From NCBI GenBank assembly GCA_903830565.1, contig CAIKUF010000053.1, positions 1 to 40,814 of the forward strand: a stretch of 40,814 nt of DNA, written 5' to 3'. A model generated the notes under the pieces. That model was not told the origin of the DNA and searched no databases. It worked only from the letters and a program-made list of their open reading frames with translations. Source of the stretch: an uncultured bacterium (GTDB lineage: Bacteria; Pseudomonadota; Gammaproteobacteria; Burkholderiales; Burkholderiaceae_C). The position numbers and the translations under genes were made by a program. Below are positions 17,583 to 25,741 of the stretch, in pieces (within the stretch, counting starts at the first letter, position 1; each line of letters starts with the position of its first letter).

Positions 17583-17608
17583 AATGCGACCCAGTCTGAA
17601 AACCAAGA
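17583..17608. promoter_or_regulatory. 26-bp divergent pepA/lptF junction
   Basis: Only 26 bp separate the start codons of pepA and lptF. No full promoter fits inside, so the promoters must extend into the opposite gene's coding sequence, or at least one transcript must be nearly leaderless. No strong ribosome binding site is visible for either gene. Confidence 0.5.
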
Positions 17609-18706
17609 ATGTTATTCGATTCCTCATTGCGCAAGGACCTGGCGCGCAGCTTCGGCGCCACGCTGGTGGTGATGCTGACCATCGTGCTGACGATCATGCT
17701 GATCCGCACGCTGGGCCAGGCCGCCGGTGGCAAGGTCAGCCCGCAGGACGTCGTGCTGCTGCTGGGCTTCACCGCGCTTGCCTTCCTGCCGACCATCCTC
17801 AGCCTGTCGCTGTTCATCGCCACCGTGGCCACGCTGACGCGCATGTACCGCGATAGCGAAATGACGATCTGGTTCGCGAGCGGCGTCGGCTTGTCGCGCT
17901 TCGTGCGCCCGGTGCTACGCATGGCTTGGCCGGTGCTGCTGGTCGTGCTGCTGCTCGCCATGTTCGTCTGGCCGTGGGTCAACCAGCGCCAGGTCGAGTT
18001 GATCAGCCGCTATGAGCGGCGCTCGGACCTCTCGCGCGTGACCGCCGGCGAATTCCAGAGCTCGGCCGACGGGCGGCGCGTGTTCTTCATCGACCGTGAC
18101 ACCGACGACGCGCGCGTCGGGCGCAACGTGTTCGTCCTCACGCACCAGGGCGACACCGAAGCCGTGACCTCGGCGCGCGCCGGGCACATCGAGTTCGACG
18201 GTGACGACCGCTTCATCCTGCTCGAGCGCGGGCAGCGCAACGAGGAGAACCTGAAGAGCCACGAGAAGACGTTGGCGCGCTTCGACAGCTACCGCGCGCT
18301 GGTCGACGAAAAGGTCTCGGCCAACATCACGAACCTGCCGCCCACCGCGCGCACGACGCTCGAACTCTTGCGCGAACCCACGCGTGCGTACCAGGGCGAG
18401 CTGGCCTGGCGCATCGGCCTCGTGCTCGGCGCCGCCAACCTGCTGCTGCTGGCGATCACGCTGGCGGCCTCGAACCCGCGCCGGGCCGGCAGCTGGAACC
18501 TGCTGCTCGCGCTGCTGGCGTTCGTCGTCTACTACAACCTGATCAACCTCTCGCAGGCCTGGATCGCCAGCGGCAAGGCGGGCATGGGCGGCATGCTCGT
18601 CGCCATCCACGGCAGCGCGTTCATCCTCGCGCTGGCGGCGTTGTGGTGGCGCGACCATGCCACCACGAGCCGCCGCTTCAGCCTGCGCCGGAGCACGAGC
18701 CCGTGA
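17609..18706 (+). CDS. lptF: LPS export ABC transporter permease LptF
   Basis: Inner-membrane permease of the LptB2FG complex that extracts lipopolysaccharide for export to the outer membrane. The 365-residue protein begins MLFDSSLRKDLARSFGATLV, typical of betaproteobacterial LptF. It has three N-terminal membrane segments, a periplasmic beta-jellyroll region (about residues 130-265) and three C-terminal membrane segments. Its stop overlaps the lptG GTG start (GTGA), as is usual for this pair. The divergent position relative to pepA is conserved in many proteobacteria. Confidence 0.95.
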   Translation: MLFDSSLRKDLARSFGATLVVMLTIVLTIMLIRTLGQAAGGKVSPQDVVLLLGFTALAFLPTILSLSLFIATVATLTRMYRDSEMTIWFASGVGLSRFVRPVLRMAWPVLLVVLLLAMFVWPWVNQRQVELISRYERRSDLSRVTAGEFQSSADGRRVFFIDRDTDDARVGRNVFVLTHQGDTEAVTSARAGHIEFDGDDRFILLERGQRNEENLKSHEKTLARFDSYRALVDEKVSANITNLPPTARTTLELLREPTRAYQGELAWRIGLVLGAANLLLLAITLAASNPRRAGSWNLLLALLAFVVYYNLINLSQAWIASGKAGMGGMLVAIHGSAFILALAALWWRDHATTSRRFSLRRSTSP

Positions 18707-19815
18707 AGACCATACGTCGCATGCTTTACAAAGAGATCGTGAAGGCGGTGGTCTTCGTCGCCCTCGCCTTCCTCTCGCTGTTCTTCTTCTTCGATTTCGT
18801 CGCCGAGCTCGGCAAGGCCAACGACAAGGGCTACACGGTCGCCCATGCGGCGCTCTACAGCCTGCTCTTCCTGCCCGGCCACCTCTACGAACTGGCGCCG
18901 ATCGCGGTGCTGATCGGCGCCATCTACACCCTGGCCAGCCTGGCCCAGTCGTCCGAGTTCACGATCATGCGCACCGGCGGGCTCGGCCCTGGCCGCGCCT
19001 TGGCCGCCCTGGCCGGCCTCGGCCTGGCGTTCGCCCTCGCAACCTTCGTGCTCGGCGACTTCCTCGCGCCCCTGAGCCAGACCCAGGCGGCGTCGTTCAA
19101 AGCCGCGTTTCGGGGCGGTTTCAAGCTCGACCGCGCCGGCGCCTGGCTCAAGGATCGACGAATGACGACGGGTGGCGAACGCACCTACTCGGTCAATGTC
19201 GCCAGCGCCACCGCGAGCGGCGAGTTGCGCGGGGTGCGCATCTTCGAGTTCGACGGCGATGGCCGGCTGCTCTCGCGCATCGCCGCGGAGACCGGCAAGG
19301 TCGGCAACGACGGCGCATGGACCTTGACCGAGGCCCGCGTCACCGAGTGGAACGCCTCGCTGCCCGACGGGCGCGCGAAGGTGGTTGAAACCAAGCACCC
19401 GACGCTGACCTGGCAAAGCACGCTGAGCGCCGACGTCGTGTCTTCGGCCGTGATGCCGCTGGCGGCGATGTCGACCTTCGATCTGTTCCGCTACATCCGT
19501 CACCTGGGCGAGAACGAGCAGGCCTCGCAGCGCCACGAGATCCAGTTCTGGAAGCGCGCCCTCTATCCGTTTGCGTGCCTGGTGATGATCGCGCTCGCGC
19601 TGCCCTTCGCCTATCTGCATGCGCGCAGCGGCGGCGTGAGCCTGAAGGTCTTCGGCGGCATCATGCTCGGCATCAGCTTCGTGCTGCTGAACAGCGTCGC
19701 CGGGCACATCGGCCTGCTCAGCAACTGGACGCCCTGGCTCGTTGCCGCGGCACCGAGCGCGCTCTACCTGCTGATGTCGATGGCCGCGTTCAGCTGGCTC
19801 GTGCGCTACCGCTGA
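18703..19815 (+). CDS. lptG: LPS export ABC transporter permease LptG
   Basis: Partner permease of LptF. From GTG 18703 the product has 370 residues, with the same 3+3 membrane-segment plan around a periplasmic domain. The N-terminus VKTIRRMLYKEIVKAV and the segment SSAVMPLAAMSTFDLFRYI are typical of LptG. An ATG at 18643 in the same frame lies inside lptF and would add non-family residues. GTG 18703 has GGAG at 18690-18693 and overlaps the lptF stop by 4 bp. LptB, LptC and LptA are not in the window. The stop shares one base with the cbiX start. Confidence 0.94.
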   Translation: MKTIRRMLYKEIVKAVVFVALAFLSLFFFFDFVAELGKANDKGYTVAHAALYSLLFLPGHLYELAPIAVLIGAIYTLASLAQSSEFTIMRTGGLGPGRALAALAGLGLAFALATFVLGDFLAPLSQTQAASFKAAFRGGFKLDRAGAWLKDRRMTTGGERTYSVNVASATASGELRGVRIFEFDGDGRLLSRIAAETGKVGNDGAWTLTEARVTEWNASLPDGRAKVVETKHPTLTWQSTLSADVVSSAVMPLAAMSTFDLFRYIRHLGENEQASQRHEIQFWKRALYPFACLVMIALALPFAYLHARSGGVSLKVFGGIMLGISFVLLNSVAGHIGLLSNWTPWLVAAAPSALYLLMSMAAFSWLVRYR

Positions 19816-20201
19816 TGCGCCGCGGCCTGCTTCTCTTCGCGCACGGCGCACGCGATGCGCAATGGGCCGCGCCGTTCTCGGAGGTGGCGCGCCGCGTACG
19901 GACCGCCGGGCCCGATCTGGCGGTGGAGCTCGCCTATCTCGAATTCATGTCGCCGAGCCTGGCCGAAGCCGGTCGGCGCCTGGCCGATGCAGGGTGCACG
20001 ACGGTCGACGTGCTGCCGCTTTTTCTGGGCGCCGGCGGCCACGTGCGCGGCGACGTGCCGCGTCTGCTGGACGAGCTCGCCGCTGCGCATCCGGCCACGC
20101 GCTGGCAACTGCACGGCCCCATCGGCGAGGCCGAGGGTGTCCTCGCTGCGATCGCGGCCGAGGCTCTGCGTGTGCTCGCGACGCCCGCTGGCGGGCAATG
20201 A
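19815..20201 (+). CDS. cbiX: Small CbiX-type sirohydrochlorin chelatase
   Basis: Inserts metal into sirohydrochlorin: Fe2+ for siroheme or Co2+ for cobalamin. The 128-residue protein matches the single-domain CbiX(S) type, which works as a dimer. Visible active-site elements are FAHGARD with His10, LEFMSPSL with Glu43, and LGAGGHVRGDVP with His76. Its ATG shares one base with the lptG stop, and cysB follows 12 bp later. A neighbour controlling sulfate assimilation favours siroheme for sulfite reductase over cobalamin, which is inference from context. Confidence 0.88.
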   Translation: MRRGLLLFAHGARDAQWAAPFSEVARRVRTAGPDLAVELAYLEFMSPSLAEAGRRLADAGCTTVDVLPLFLGAGGHVRGDVPRLLDELAAAHPATRWQLHGPIGEAEGVLAAIAAEALRVLATPAGGQ

Positions 20202-20213
20202 AATAATCGGCCC

Positions 20214-21158
20214 ATGAACCTGCACCAGTTCCGTTTCGTCCAGGAGGCCGTGCGGCGCAACCTCAATCTGACCGAGACCGCCAAGGCTCTCTTCACATCG
20301 CAGCCCGGCGTGTCCAAGGCGATCCTCGAACTCGAAGACGAGCTCGGCATCGACATCTTCGCCCGCCACGGCAAGCGCCTGCGCCGCGTCACCGAGCCCG
20401 GACAGGAGGTGCTGCGTTCGATCGAGGTCATCCTGCGCGAGGTCGGCAACCTGAAGCGCATCGGCGACGAGTATTCGAAGCAGGATGCCGGCACGCTGTC
20501 GATCGCGACCACGCACACTCAGGCGCGCTACGTGCTGCCCGAACCGGTGGCGACCCTGCGCAAGCGCTTCCCGAAGGTCAACGTGAGCCTGCACCAGGGC
20601 ACGCCGGACCAGGTGGCGCAGATGGTGCTCGAAGAAGTGGCCGACATCGGCCTTGCGACCGAGTCGCTGAGCAGCTACGCCGAACTCGTGACGCTGCCCT
20701 GCTACGAGTGGAACCACGTCGCCGTCGTGCCGTCCGGCCATCCGCTGGCGCAGCTCGAGCGCATTTCGCTCGAAGACCTGGTGCTCGAGCCGCTGATCAC
20801 CTACCACCCGTCGTTCACCGGTCGCACGCGCATCGACCTGGCCTTCGCCGCGCGGCGCCTGAAGCCTAACGTCGTTCTTGAGGCGATCGATTCCGACGTC
20901 ATCAAGACCTATGTGCGCCTCGGTCTGGGCGTGGGCCTGGTGGCCGAGATGGCGGTGCGCGACGACGCGCCGGGCGGCGACCTCGTCTGGCGCCCGGTCG
21001 GTCATCTGTTCGGCCAAAACGTTGCCCGCGTCGCCTTCAAGCGCGGTGCCTACCTGCGCAACTTCGTCTATGCGTTCGCCGAGCAGATCTCGAGCCGCCT
21101 CAGCCGTGCATTGATCGAGAGGGCGATGAGCGGTGGGCCGGCCGACTACGAGCTGTGA
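20214..21158 (+). CDS. cysB: CysB-family LysR-type transcriptional regulator
   Basis: LysR regulator of sulfur assimilation (CysB/Cbl group), 314 residues. The N-terminal winged helix-turn-helix covers residues 1-60 (MNLHQFRFVQEAVRRNLNLT, then ALFTSQPGVSKAILELEDEL). The effector domain has the CysB hallmark ATTHTQARYVLP, the ligand-site GFTGR-like SFTGRTRID and DSDVIKTYVRLGLGVGLVAEM. In E. coli the inducer is N-acetylserine or O-acetylserine. The GTG of the next gene overlaps its stop. It could also be a Cbl- or SsuR-like paralogue; these cannot be separated without alignment. Confidence 0.9.
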   Translation: MNLHQFRFVQEAVRRNLNLTETAKALFTSQPGVSKAILELEDELGIDIFARHGKRLRRVTEPGQEVLRSIEVILREVGNLKRIGDEYSKQDAGTLSIATTHTQARYVLPEPVATLRKRFPKVNVSLHQGTPDQVAQMVLEEVADIGLATESLSSYAELVTLPCYEWNHVAVVPSGHPLAQLERISLEDLVLEPLITYHPSFTGRTRIDLAFAARRLKPNVVLEAIDSDVIKTYVRLGLGVGLVAEMAVRDDAPGGDLVWRPVGHLFGQNVARVAFKRGAYLRNFVYAFAEQISSRLSRALIERAMSGGPADYEL

Positions 21159-22330
21159 GCGCAGTGCCCTCCTCCACGTTCACGACCCCGGCCGTCAGCA
21201 GCCGTCTGCCGAAGGTCGGGACGACGATCTTCACCGTCATGTCGGCGCTCGCGCAGCAGCACGGCGCGGTGAACCTCGGCCAGGGCTTTCCGGACTTCGA
21301 CTGCGACGCCAAGCTCATCGATGCCGTCGACCGCGCGATGCGCGCCGGCCTGAACCAGTACCCGCCGATGCCCGGCGTGCCCGTGCTGCGAGAAGCCATC
21401 GCGGCCAAGATCGCTGCGCTGTACGGCGCGCACTACGACGCCGGCAGCGAGATCACGGTCACGGCAGGCGCCACGCAGGCCATCCTGACGGCCATCCTCG
21501 CCGTCGTGCATCGGGGCGACGAAGTGATCGTCCTCGAGCCGGCCTACGACAGCTACGAGCCGAACATCCTTCTTGCCGGCGGAACGGCCGTGCACGTGGC
21601 GCTGACGCCGGGAACATTCGAGCCGGACTTCGATGCCATCGCGGCCGCGATATCGCCGCGCACGCGGGCGATCATCGTCAACACGCCGCACAACCCGAGC
21701 GCCACCGTCTGGCGCGAGGACGACATGCGCCGCCTGGCCGAGATGCTGCGCGGCACCGACGTGCTGGTGATCGCCGACGAAGTCTACGAACACATGGTCT
21801 ACGACGGCGCCCGCCATGAGAGCGTCGCTCGGTACCCCGAACTCGCTGCGCGCAGCTTCATCGTCTCGAGCTTCGGCAAGACCTATCACGTGACGGGCTG
21901 GAAGGTCGGCTACGTGGCCGCGCCGGCGCCTCTGACGGCCGAGTTCCGCAAGGTGCATCAGTTCAACGTGTTCACGGTCAACACGCCGATGCAGCACGCG
22001 ATCGCGGCCTACATGGCCGACCCGAGACCGCACCTCGAGCTGGCGGCGTTCTACCAGCGCAAACGCGACCTCTTTCGAGCCGGCCTGGCGCAGACCCGTC
22101 TGCGCCTGCTTGCGAGCACCGGCAGCTACTTCCAGTGCGTCGACTATTCCGCGGTCAGCGATGCCAGCGAGGCCGACTTCTGTCAATGGCTCACGCGCGA
22201 GGTGGGTGTCGCGGCAATCCCGCTCTCGGCGTTCTACAGCCGCGGACGCGAGCAACATATTGCGCGTTTCTGCTTCGCGAAGAAGGACGAGACGCTGGCG
22301 CTCGCAATCGAGCGCCTGGCGCGACTCTAA
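21155..22330 (+). CDS. Class I/II aminotransferase, YbdL/kynurenine-aminotransferase-like
   Basis: Fold type I PLP aminotransferase, 391 residues. It has GAVNLGQGFPDFDCD, TVTAGATQAI, IVNTPHNPSATVW and ADEVYEHMVYDG. The PLP lysine is Lys242 in SSFGKTYHVTGWKVGY, followed by an invariant Arg near the C-terminus (HIARFCFAKKDE). This pattern is closest to the methionine/aromatic 2-oxo-acid aminotransferase YbdL and to kynurenine aminotransferase/glutamine transaminase K. GTG 21155 overlaps the cysB stop (GTGA), so it is likely cotranscribed. That context would suit methionine or sulfur metabolism, but the substrate is not determined by what I can see. Confidence 0.88.
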   Translation: MSAVPSSTFTTPAVSSRLPKVGTTIFTVMSALAQQHGAVNLGQGFPDFDCDAKLIDAVDRAMRAGLNQYPPMPGVPVLREAIAAKIAALYGAHYDAGSEITVTAGATQAILTAILAVVHRGDEVIVLEPAYDSYEPNILLAGGTAVHVALTPGTFEPDFDAIAAAISPRTRAIIVNTPHNPSATVWREDDMRRLAEMLRGTDVLVIADEVYEHMVYDGARHESVARYPELAARSFIVSSFGKTYHVTGWKVGYVAAPAPLTAEFRKVHQFNVFTVNTPMQHAIAAYMADPRPHLELAAFYQRKRDLFRAGLAQTRLRLLASTGSYFQCVDYSAVSDASEADFCQWLTREVGVAAIPLSAFYSRGREQHIARFCFAKKDETLALAIERLARL

Positions 22331-22355
22331 CGCCCCGCCTGCGCGGCGCCGGGGT

Positions 22356-23837
22356 TCACGGCAGGACGATGTCGACGTCGGGGGCGGCGCCCCTGCCCGG
22401 CAAGGCACGACCGGCACTCGTCGGATAGGCGCGCGACCACGAGGCCGCGCCGGTCGCCGAGATTTCCATCGGCAGCAGCACGTCGACACCCCTGGACAAG
22501 TGCTCGTGCTCGCAGAGGTCGCGCGCGACCGAGTGCAGATCAAGCAGGTCGCAATACGTCGAGAGCTCGAAGATCGGGCCGCTCGGGTCGCGCCGGAGCA
22601 GCCAGCCGGCGAGGGTCTCCATCGCCCGCGCATGCGTTGGCCACAGCGCCTGCAGGCGTGCGATCAGGCTGGGGTTCTCGTCGGCGCCGCGGCCCGGCAA
22701 CGGCTCAGGTGTCCACTCCGGCGCAGGCGCATTAAAGCGCGCCGCGAAGCGCTCGCGCAGACGCTGGTGAGCCTCGCGATCGCCACGCCGTTGCAGAATG
22801 TCGAGCAGGTTCAGATACGGCAGCGGGCTGACGCAGCTGCCGCTGTCAATCAGCTCCGTCAGGCGGTCGACGGCCTCGTCGAGTTGCCCCAGCACGAGGA
22901 AGAACTCGACCTGCTGCTCGAGGTCGATCAGCTCTTCGACCGTCATCTCCCGCGCCGGCCCGTCGACCTGCGGCAGGAACTCCGACTCGGGTCGATCCTG
23001 CACCTGTGCGAGCGCCATCGGGCGGGTCGTCGGCTCGGCGCCATCACCCGCGGGCCGCCGCTCGCTCTCGGGGATCGTGTCCAAGTGCTCCGTGTCGACC
23101 TGCGACGATCGCTCCGAATCCGTACCCGCCACTTCGCTGGCTCGCGACTTCGAGCGGGGAATCGACCGCCACTTCCAGATGAGCGCGCCGACCGCTCCCG
23201 CGAACGCCAGACCCATGGCGATCAGTGCCAACGCGAGTTGGCTCGACTCGCGTCGCAACTCGGCCGCTCGTGCTTGAAGCAAGGCCAGCTTCGCCTCCGT
23301 CTCCTGCTTCTCGGCGCGCAGCGCGGTCAGGCTTTCCTCCAGGCTCGCGAGCCGCTTGCGCTCGATGGCCCGTTGTGCGGCTTCCTCGTCGCTCGCGACG
23401 GATGGCCTTTGCGTGTCAGAGAGAACACCGGCAGCCGGGGTCAGCTGGCCGTCTGTCGACGCCGGAGAATTGACGAAGACCTCGAAGCTTTGCGTCATGC
23501 GCGTCGGGCACGCCACCGTGAGGTTCACGCTGACGAAGGGCTGATCGATCGGGCCGCCGCTGACGACCCGCACCCGGCGTTCGGCTGGCGAAGCACCGGG
23601 CTCGACCGCAAGCTGCACCATGCCTGCAGGCAACTGCTTGCTGCCGACGAAGACTTCGGCCGACACGCACTTGGCGCTCAGATTCTCGCGTTCGTCTCCC
23701 TGCACCTCGACGCTGAAGTCGAGCGGCTGGCCCAAAGACGTTGCGTTGGCGACGCGCCCGAACGCGAGCGCCGTCGCCGCCTGCATGGGCGAAGCCAGCC
23801 ACGCTGCGAGAGCGAGTATGGAAAGTTGACGCAGCAT
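22356..23837 (-). CDS. FimV-like inner-membrane protein
   Basis: 493 residues. A signal peptide (about 1-21) is followed by a beta-rich periplasmic domain resembling the FimV N-terminal domain (FGRVANATSLGQPLDFSVEV). Next come a predicted coiled coil (about 150-197), one membrane segment (about 201-221) and a cytoplasmic tail. The tail holds a TPR/FimV-C-like piece at about 303-370 (LIDLEQQVEFFLVLGQLDEA). Known FimV proteins support type IV pili and polar localisation; this one is much shorter and I see no LysM repeat. It converges on the aminotransferase with a 25-bp gap and diverges from the enoyl-CoA hydratase gene. Family call moderately sure, role unknown. Confidence 0.75.
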   Translation of the reverse strand: MLRQLSILALAAWLASPMQAATALAFGRVANATSLGQPLDFSVEVQGDERENLSAKCVSAEVFVGSKQLPAGMVQLAVEPGASPAERRVRVVSGGPIDQPFVSVNLTVACPTRMTQSFEVFVNSPASTDGQLTPAAGVLSDTQRPSVASDEEAAQRAIERKRLASLEESLTALRAEKQETEAKLALLQARAAELRRESSQLALALIAMGLAFAGAVGALIWKWRSIPRSKSRASEVAGTDSERSSQVDTEHLDTIPESERRPAGDGAEPTTRPMALAQVQDRPESEFLPQVDGPAREMTVEELIDLEQQVEFFLVLGQLDEAVDRLTELIDSGSCVSPLPYLNLLDILQRRGDREAHQRLRERFAARFNAPAPEWTPEPLPGRGADENPSLIARLQALWPTHARAMETLAGWLLRRDPSGPIFELSTYCDLLDLHSVARDLCEHEHLSRGVDVLLPMEISATGAASWSRAYPTSAGRALPGRGAAPDVDIVLP

Positions 23838-23994
23838 GCGCAGGCGGATCCCTCAGCCGAACGACTCTAGCATGCAGCCAGCCGGCGCGGGGCGCGTCGG
23901 ATCGGCCCGCAAGCCCATGCAAATCAGGCCCTTGCGCGACATGCCACAATTTGTTCGCCGCTGCGCCACCAACCCGCCCCACAGGTCCCCCGAG

Positions 23995-24774
23995 ATGCCT
24001 TCAGAGCTGCGAACCGAACGCCGCGACACGACGCTCGTGCTGACGATGAGCGACCCGGCGACGCGCAATACGCTGTCCGAGCAACTGTTCGCAGCAGGCG
24101 TCGAGGCGCTCGGCGTCGCCGAGTCCGATCCCGGCATCCGCTGCATCGTCTTGCAGGGCGACGGCGGCCACTTCTGCGCCGGCGGCAATATCGCCGGCCT
24201 GCGCGAGCGGCGCGCGGCCGACCCTTCGGTGCAGATGCAGATGATCGAGCGCTTCCATCAGTTCGTCGAGGCGCTGCGCGCCTGCCCGAAGCCGATCATC
24301 GCTGCCGTCGAAGGCGCCGCCGCCGGTGGCGGCCTCTCGATCGCGCTCGCGTGCGACTTGATCGTCGCCGCCGAGGATGCGCGCTTCGTGCTATCGCACG
24401 CGAGGCTTGGCCTGTCGCCCGACGGTGGCGCGAGCTGGCACCTGGCGCGAATGCTTCCGCGCGCGCTGGCCTTGCAACTGATCTGGCTGGCCGAGCCGGT
24501 CACCGCGCGCGAGTTGCTGCAGCATGGCGTCGTCAATGCGGTGAGCGACAACGGCAAGGCGCTGTCCGAGGCGCTGGAATTGGCAAGTCGGCTGGCGCAG
24601 ATGGCGCCGGGCGCGATCGCCAGCGCCAAGGAACTGGTCGCCCGCGCACCCGGCCAGGCGCTCGCCCAGCACCTGACGCAAGAGCGCGACCACTTTCTCG
24701 AGAACCTGTTCCACGCGAACGGCGGCGAGGGCCTGCAGGCCTTCGTCGAGAAGCGCCCGCCGCGCTTTCGCTGA
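23995..24774 (+). CDS. Enoyl-CoA hydratase/isomerase family protein, PaaG-like
   Basis: Crotonase-fold CoA enzyme of 259 residues. The oxyanion-hole segments are GGHFCAGGNIAGL and AAVEGAAAGGGLSIALACDL. In the active-site stretch SHARLGLSPDGGASW the position of the usual hydratase Glu (E144 in rat crotonase) appears to be Ala. The Asp of SPDGG matches the catalytic Asp of PaaG-type isomerases (GLIPDCGG in E. coli). Isomerase activity is therefore likelier than hydration. ATG 23995 gives family length; longer starts upstream overlap the fimV-like gene's leader. The ribosome binding site is weak. A 164-bp palindromic element begins 4 bp after the stop. Confidence 0.85.
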   Translation: MPSELRTERRDTTLVLTMSDPATRNTLSEQLFAAGVEALGVAESDPGIRCIVLQGDGGHFCAGGNIAGLRERRAADPSVQMQMIERFHQFVEALRACPKPIIAAVEGAAAGGGLSIALACDLIVAAEDARFVLSHARLGLSPDGGASWHLARMLPRALALQLIWLAEPVTARELLQHGVVNAVSDNGKALSEALELASRLAQMAPGAIASAKELVARAPGQALAQHLTQERDHFLENLFHANGGEGLQAFVEKRPPRFR

Positions 24775-24778
24775 ACCC

Positions 24779-24942
24779 AGTGGCCTGTAATAGTGAAATG
24801 GGAGTGGAAGAACGTGCGAGACGGGGTGCGATGCAAGGCGCGAAGCGCAGCGATGCCCAGAGGCATCGCGAGCATTCACAACGCCGCAGCGTGCGTCGTA
24901 TCGCACGGACGGTCACTTTCGATTGCACTGTTATAGGTCACT
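24779..24942. repeat. 164-bp imperfect palindromic element (MITE-like)
   Basis: The whole segment folds on itself. The left end AGTGGCCTGTAATAGTG pairs with a right end whose reverse complement is AGTGACCTATAACAGTG. The centre is a perfect 8-bp stem GCGATGCC/GGCATCGC (24850-24857, 24862-24869) with a CAGA loop. The outer ends and the core are centred within one base of each other. Intermediate arms (GTGCGA...) also match in part. There is no coding capacity. The size and shape fit a miniature inverted-repeat or REP-type element sitting between the isomerase gene and the regulator. Confidence 0.8.
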
Positions 24943-24970
24943 AGAGACCCTGTCACATCAGCGACTCAGC

Positions 24971-25675
24971 ATGACCACCCCGGTTCTTACAATCGAAGAA
25001 CGTTCCAACATCGAGACGGGCTCGTGGTTCTCCAAGCTCTCACTGCCGCTGCGCGAAGCCATCCTGTCGCGTGCCATCGTGCGCCGGCTCGCCGACGGCT
25101 CGCTGATGTCTTCTCGCGGCTCGGCGGCCGACGAATGGTGCGGCGTGGCCAAGGGCTCGGTGCGCATCAGTTCGGTGTCGCTGTCGGGCAAGCAGGTCAC
25201 GCTGACCTACGTCGAGCCGGGCCTGTGGTTCGGCGACATCTCGCTCTTCGACGGCCTGCCGCGAACGCACGACGCCAATGCGCACGGCGAGACGACCTTG
25301 CTCGCGGTTCGCAAGCCGGACTTCAAGGAGATCCTGGCGCTGCACGTCGAGCTCTACGAAGCGCTGCTGCGCCTCAATTGCCGGCGACTGCGGCTGATGT
25401 TCGACGTCGTCGAGGATCTGAACACGCGCCCGCTAGCGGCGCGGCTGGCCAAGCAGATCCTGCTCCTTGCGCGCAGCTACGGCGTGCCGCAGGGCGAGGA
25501 GATCCGCATCGGCCTGCAGCTTGCGCAGGAAGATCTTGCGCAGTTGCTCGGTGCGTCGCGCCAGCGCGTGAACCAGGAGCTCAAGGCCTTCGAGCGCGAC
25601 GGTGCGGTGCGCATCGAGCCGACGCGGCTCGTCGTGCTATCCAAAGAGAAGTTGCTCGCCATCTCGGCGCGATAA
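24971..25675 (+). CDS. Crp/Fnr-family transcriptional regulator
   Basis: 234 residues. An N-terminal cyclic-nucleotide-binding-type beta-roll (RISSVSLSGKQVTLTYVEPG, LWFGDISLFDGLPRTHDA) is followed by a dimer helix and a C-terminal winged helix. The DNA-binding helix-turn-helix is LAQEDLAQLLGASRQRVNQE, then LKAFERDGAVRI. There is no N-terminal cysteine cluster, so it is not an FNR oxygen sensor, and the effector is unknown. ATG 24971 is chosen; the frame is open upstream into the palindromic element but has no better start, and no ribosome binding site is obvious. The next genes (kinase, acyl-CoA dehydrogenase) are plausible targets. Confidence 0.87.
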   Translation: MTTPVLTIEERSNIETGSWFSKLSLPLREAILSRAIVRRLADGSLMSSRGSAADEWCGVAKGSVRISSVSLSGKQVTLTYVEPGLWFGDISLFDGLPRTHDANAHGETTLLAVRKPDFKEILALHVELYEALLRLNCRRLRLMFDVVEDLNTRPLAARLAKQILLLARSYGVPQGEEIRIGLQLAQEDLAQLLGASRQRVNQELKAFERDGAVRIEPTRLVVLSKEKLLAISAR

Positions 25676-25741
25676 GCTGAGCTGCCCGCCCGCTGCGCGC
25701 CCGCCCGCCCGCAACGGCCCCAACCCCCACCACCCGCCTGC

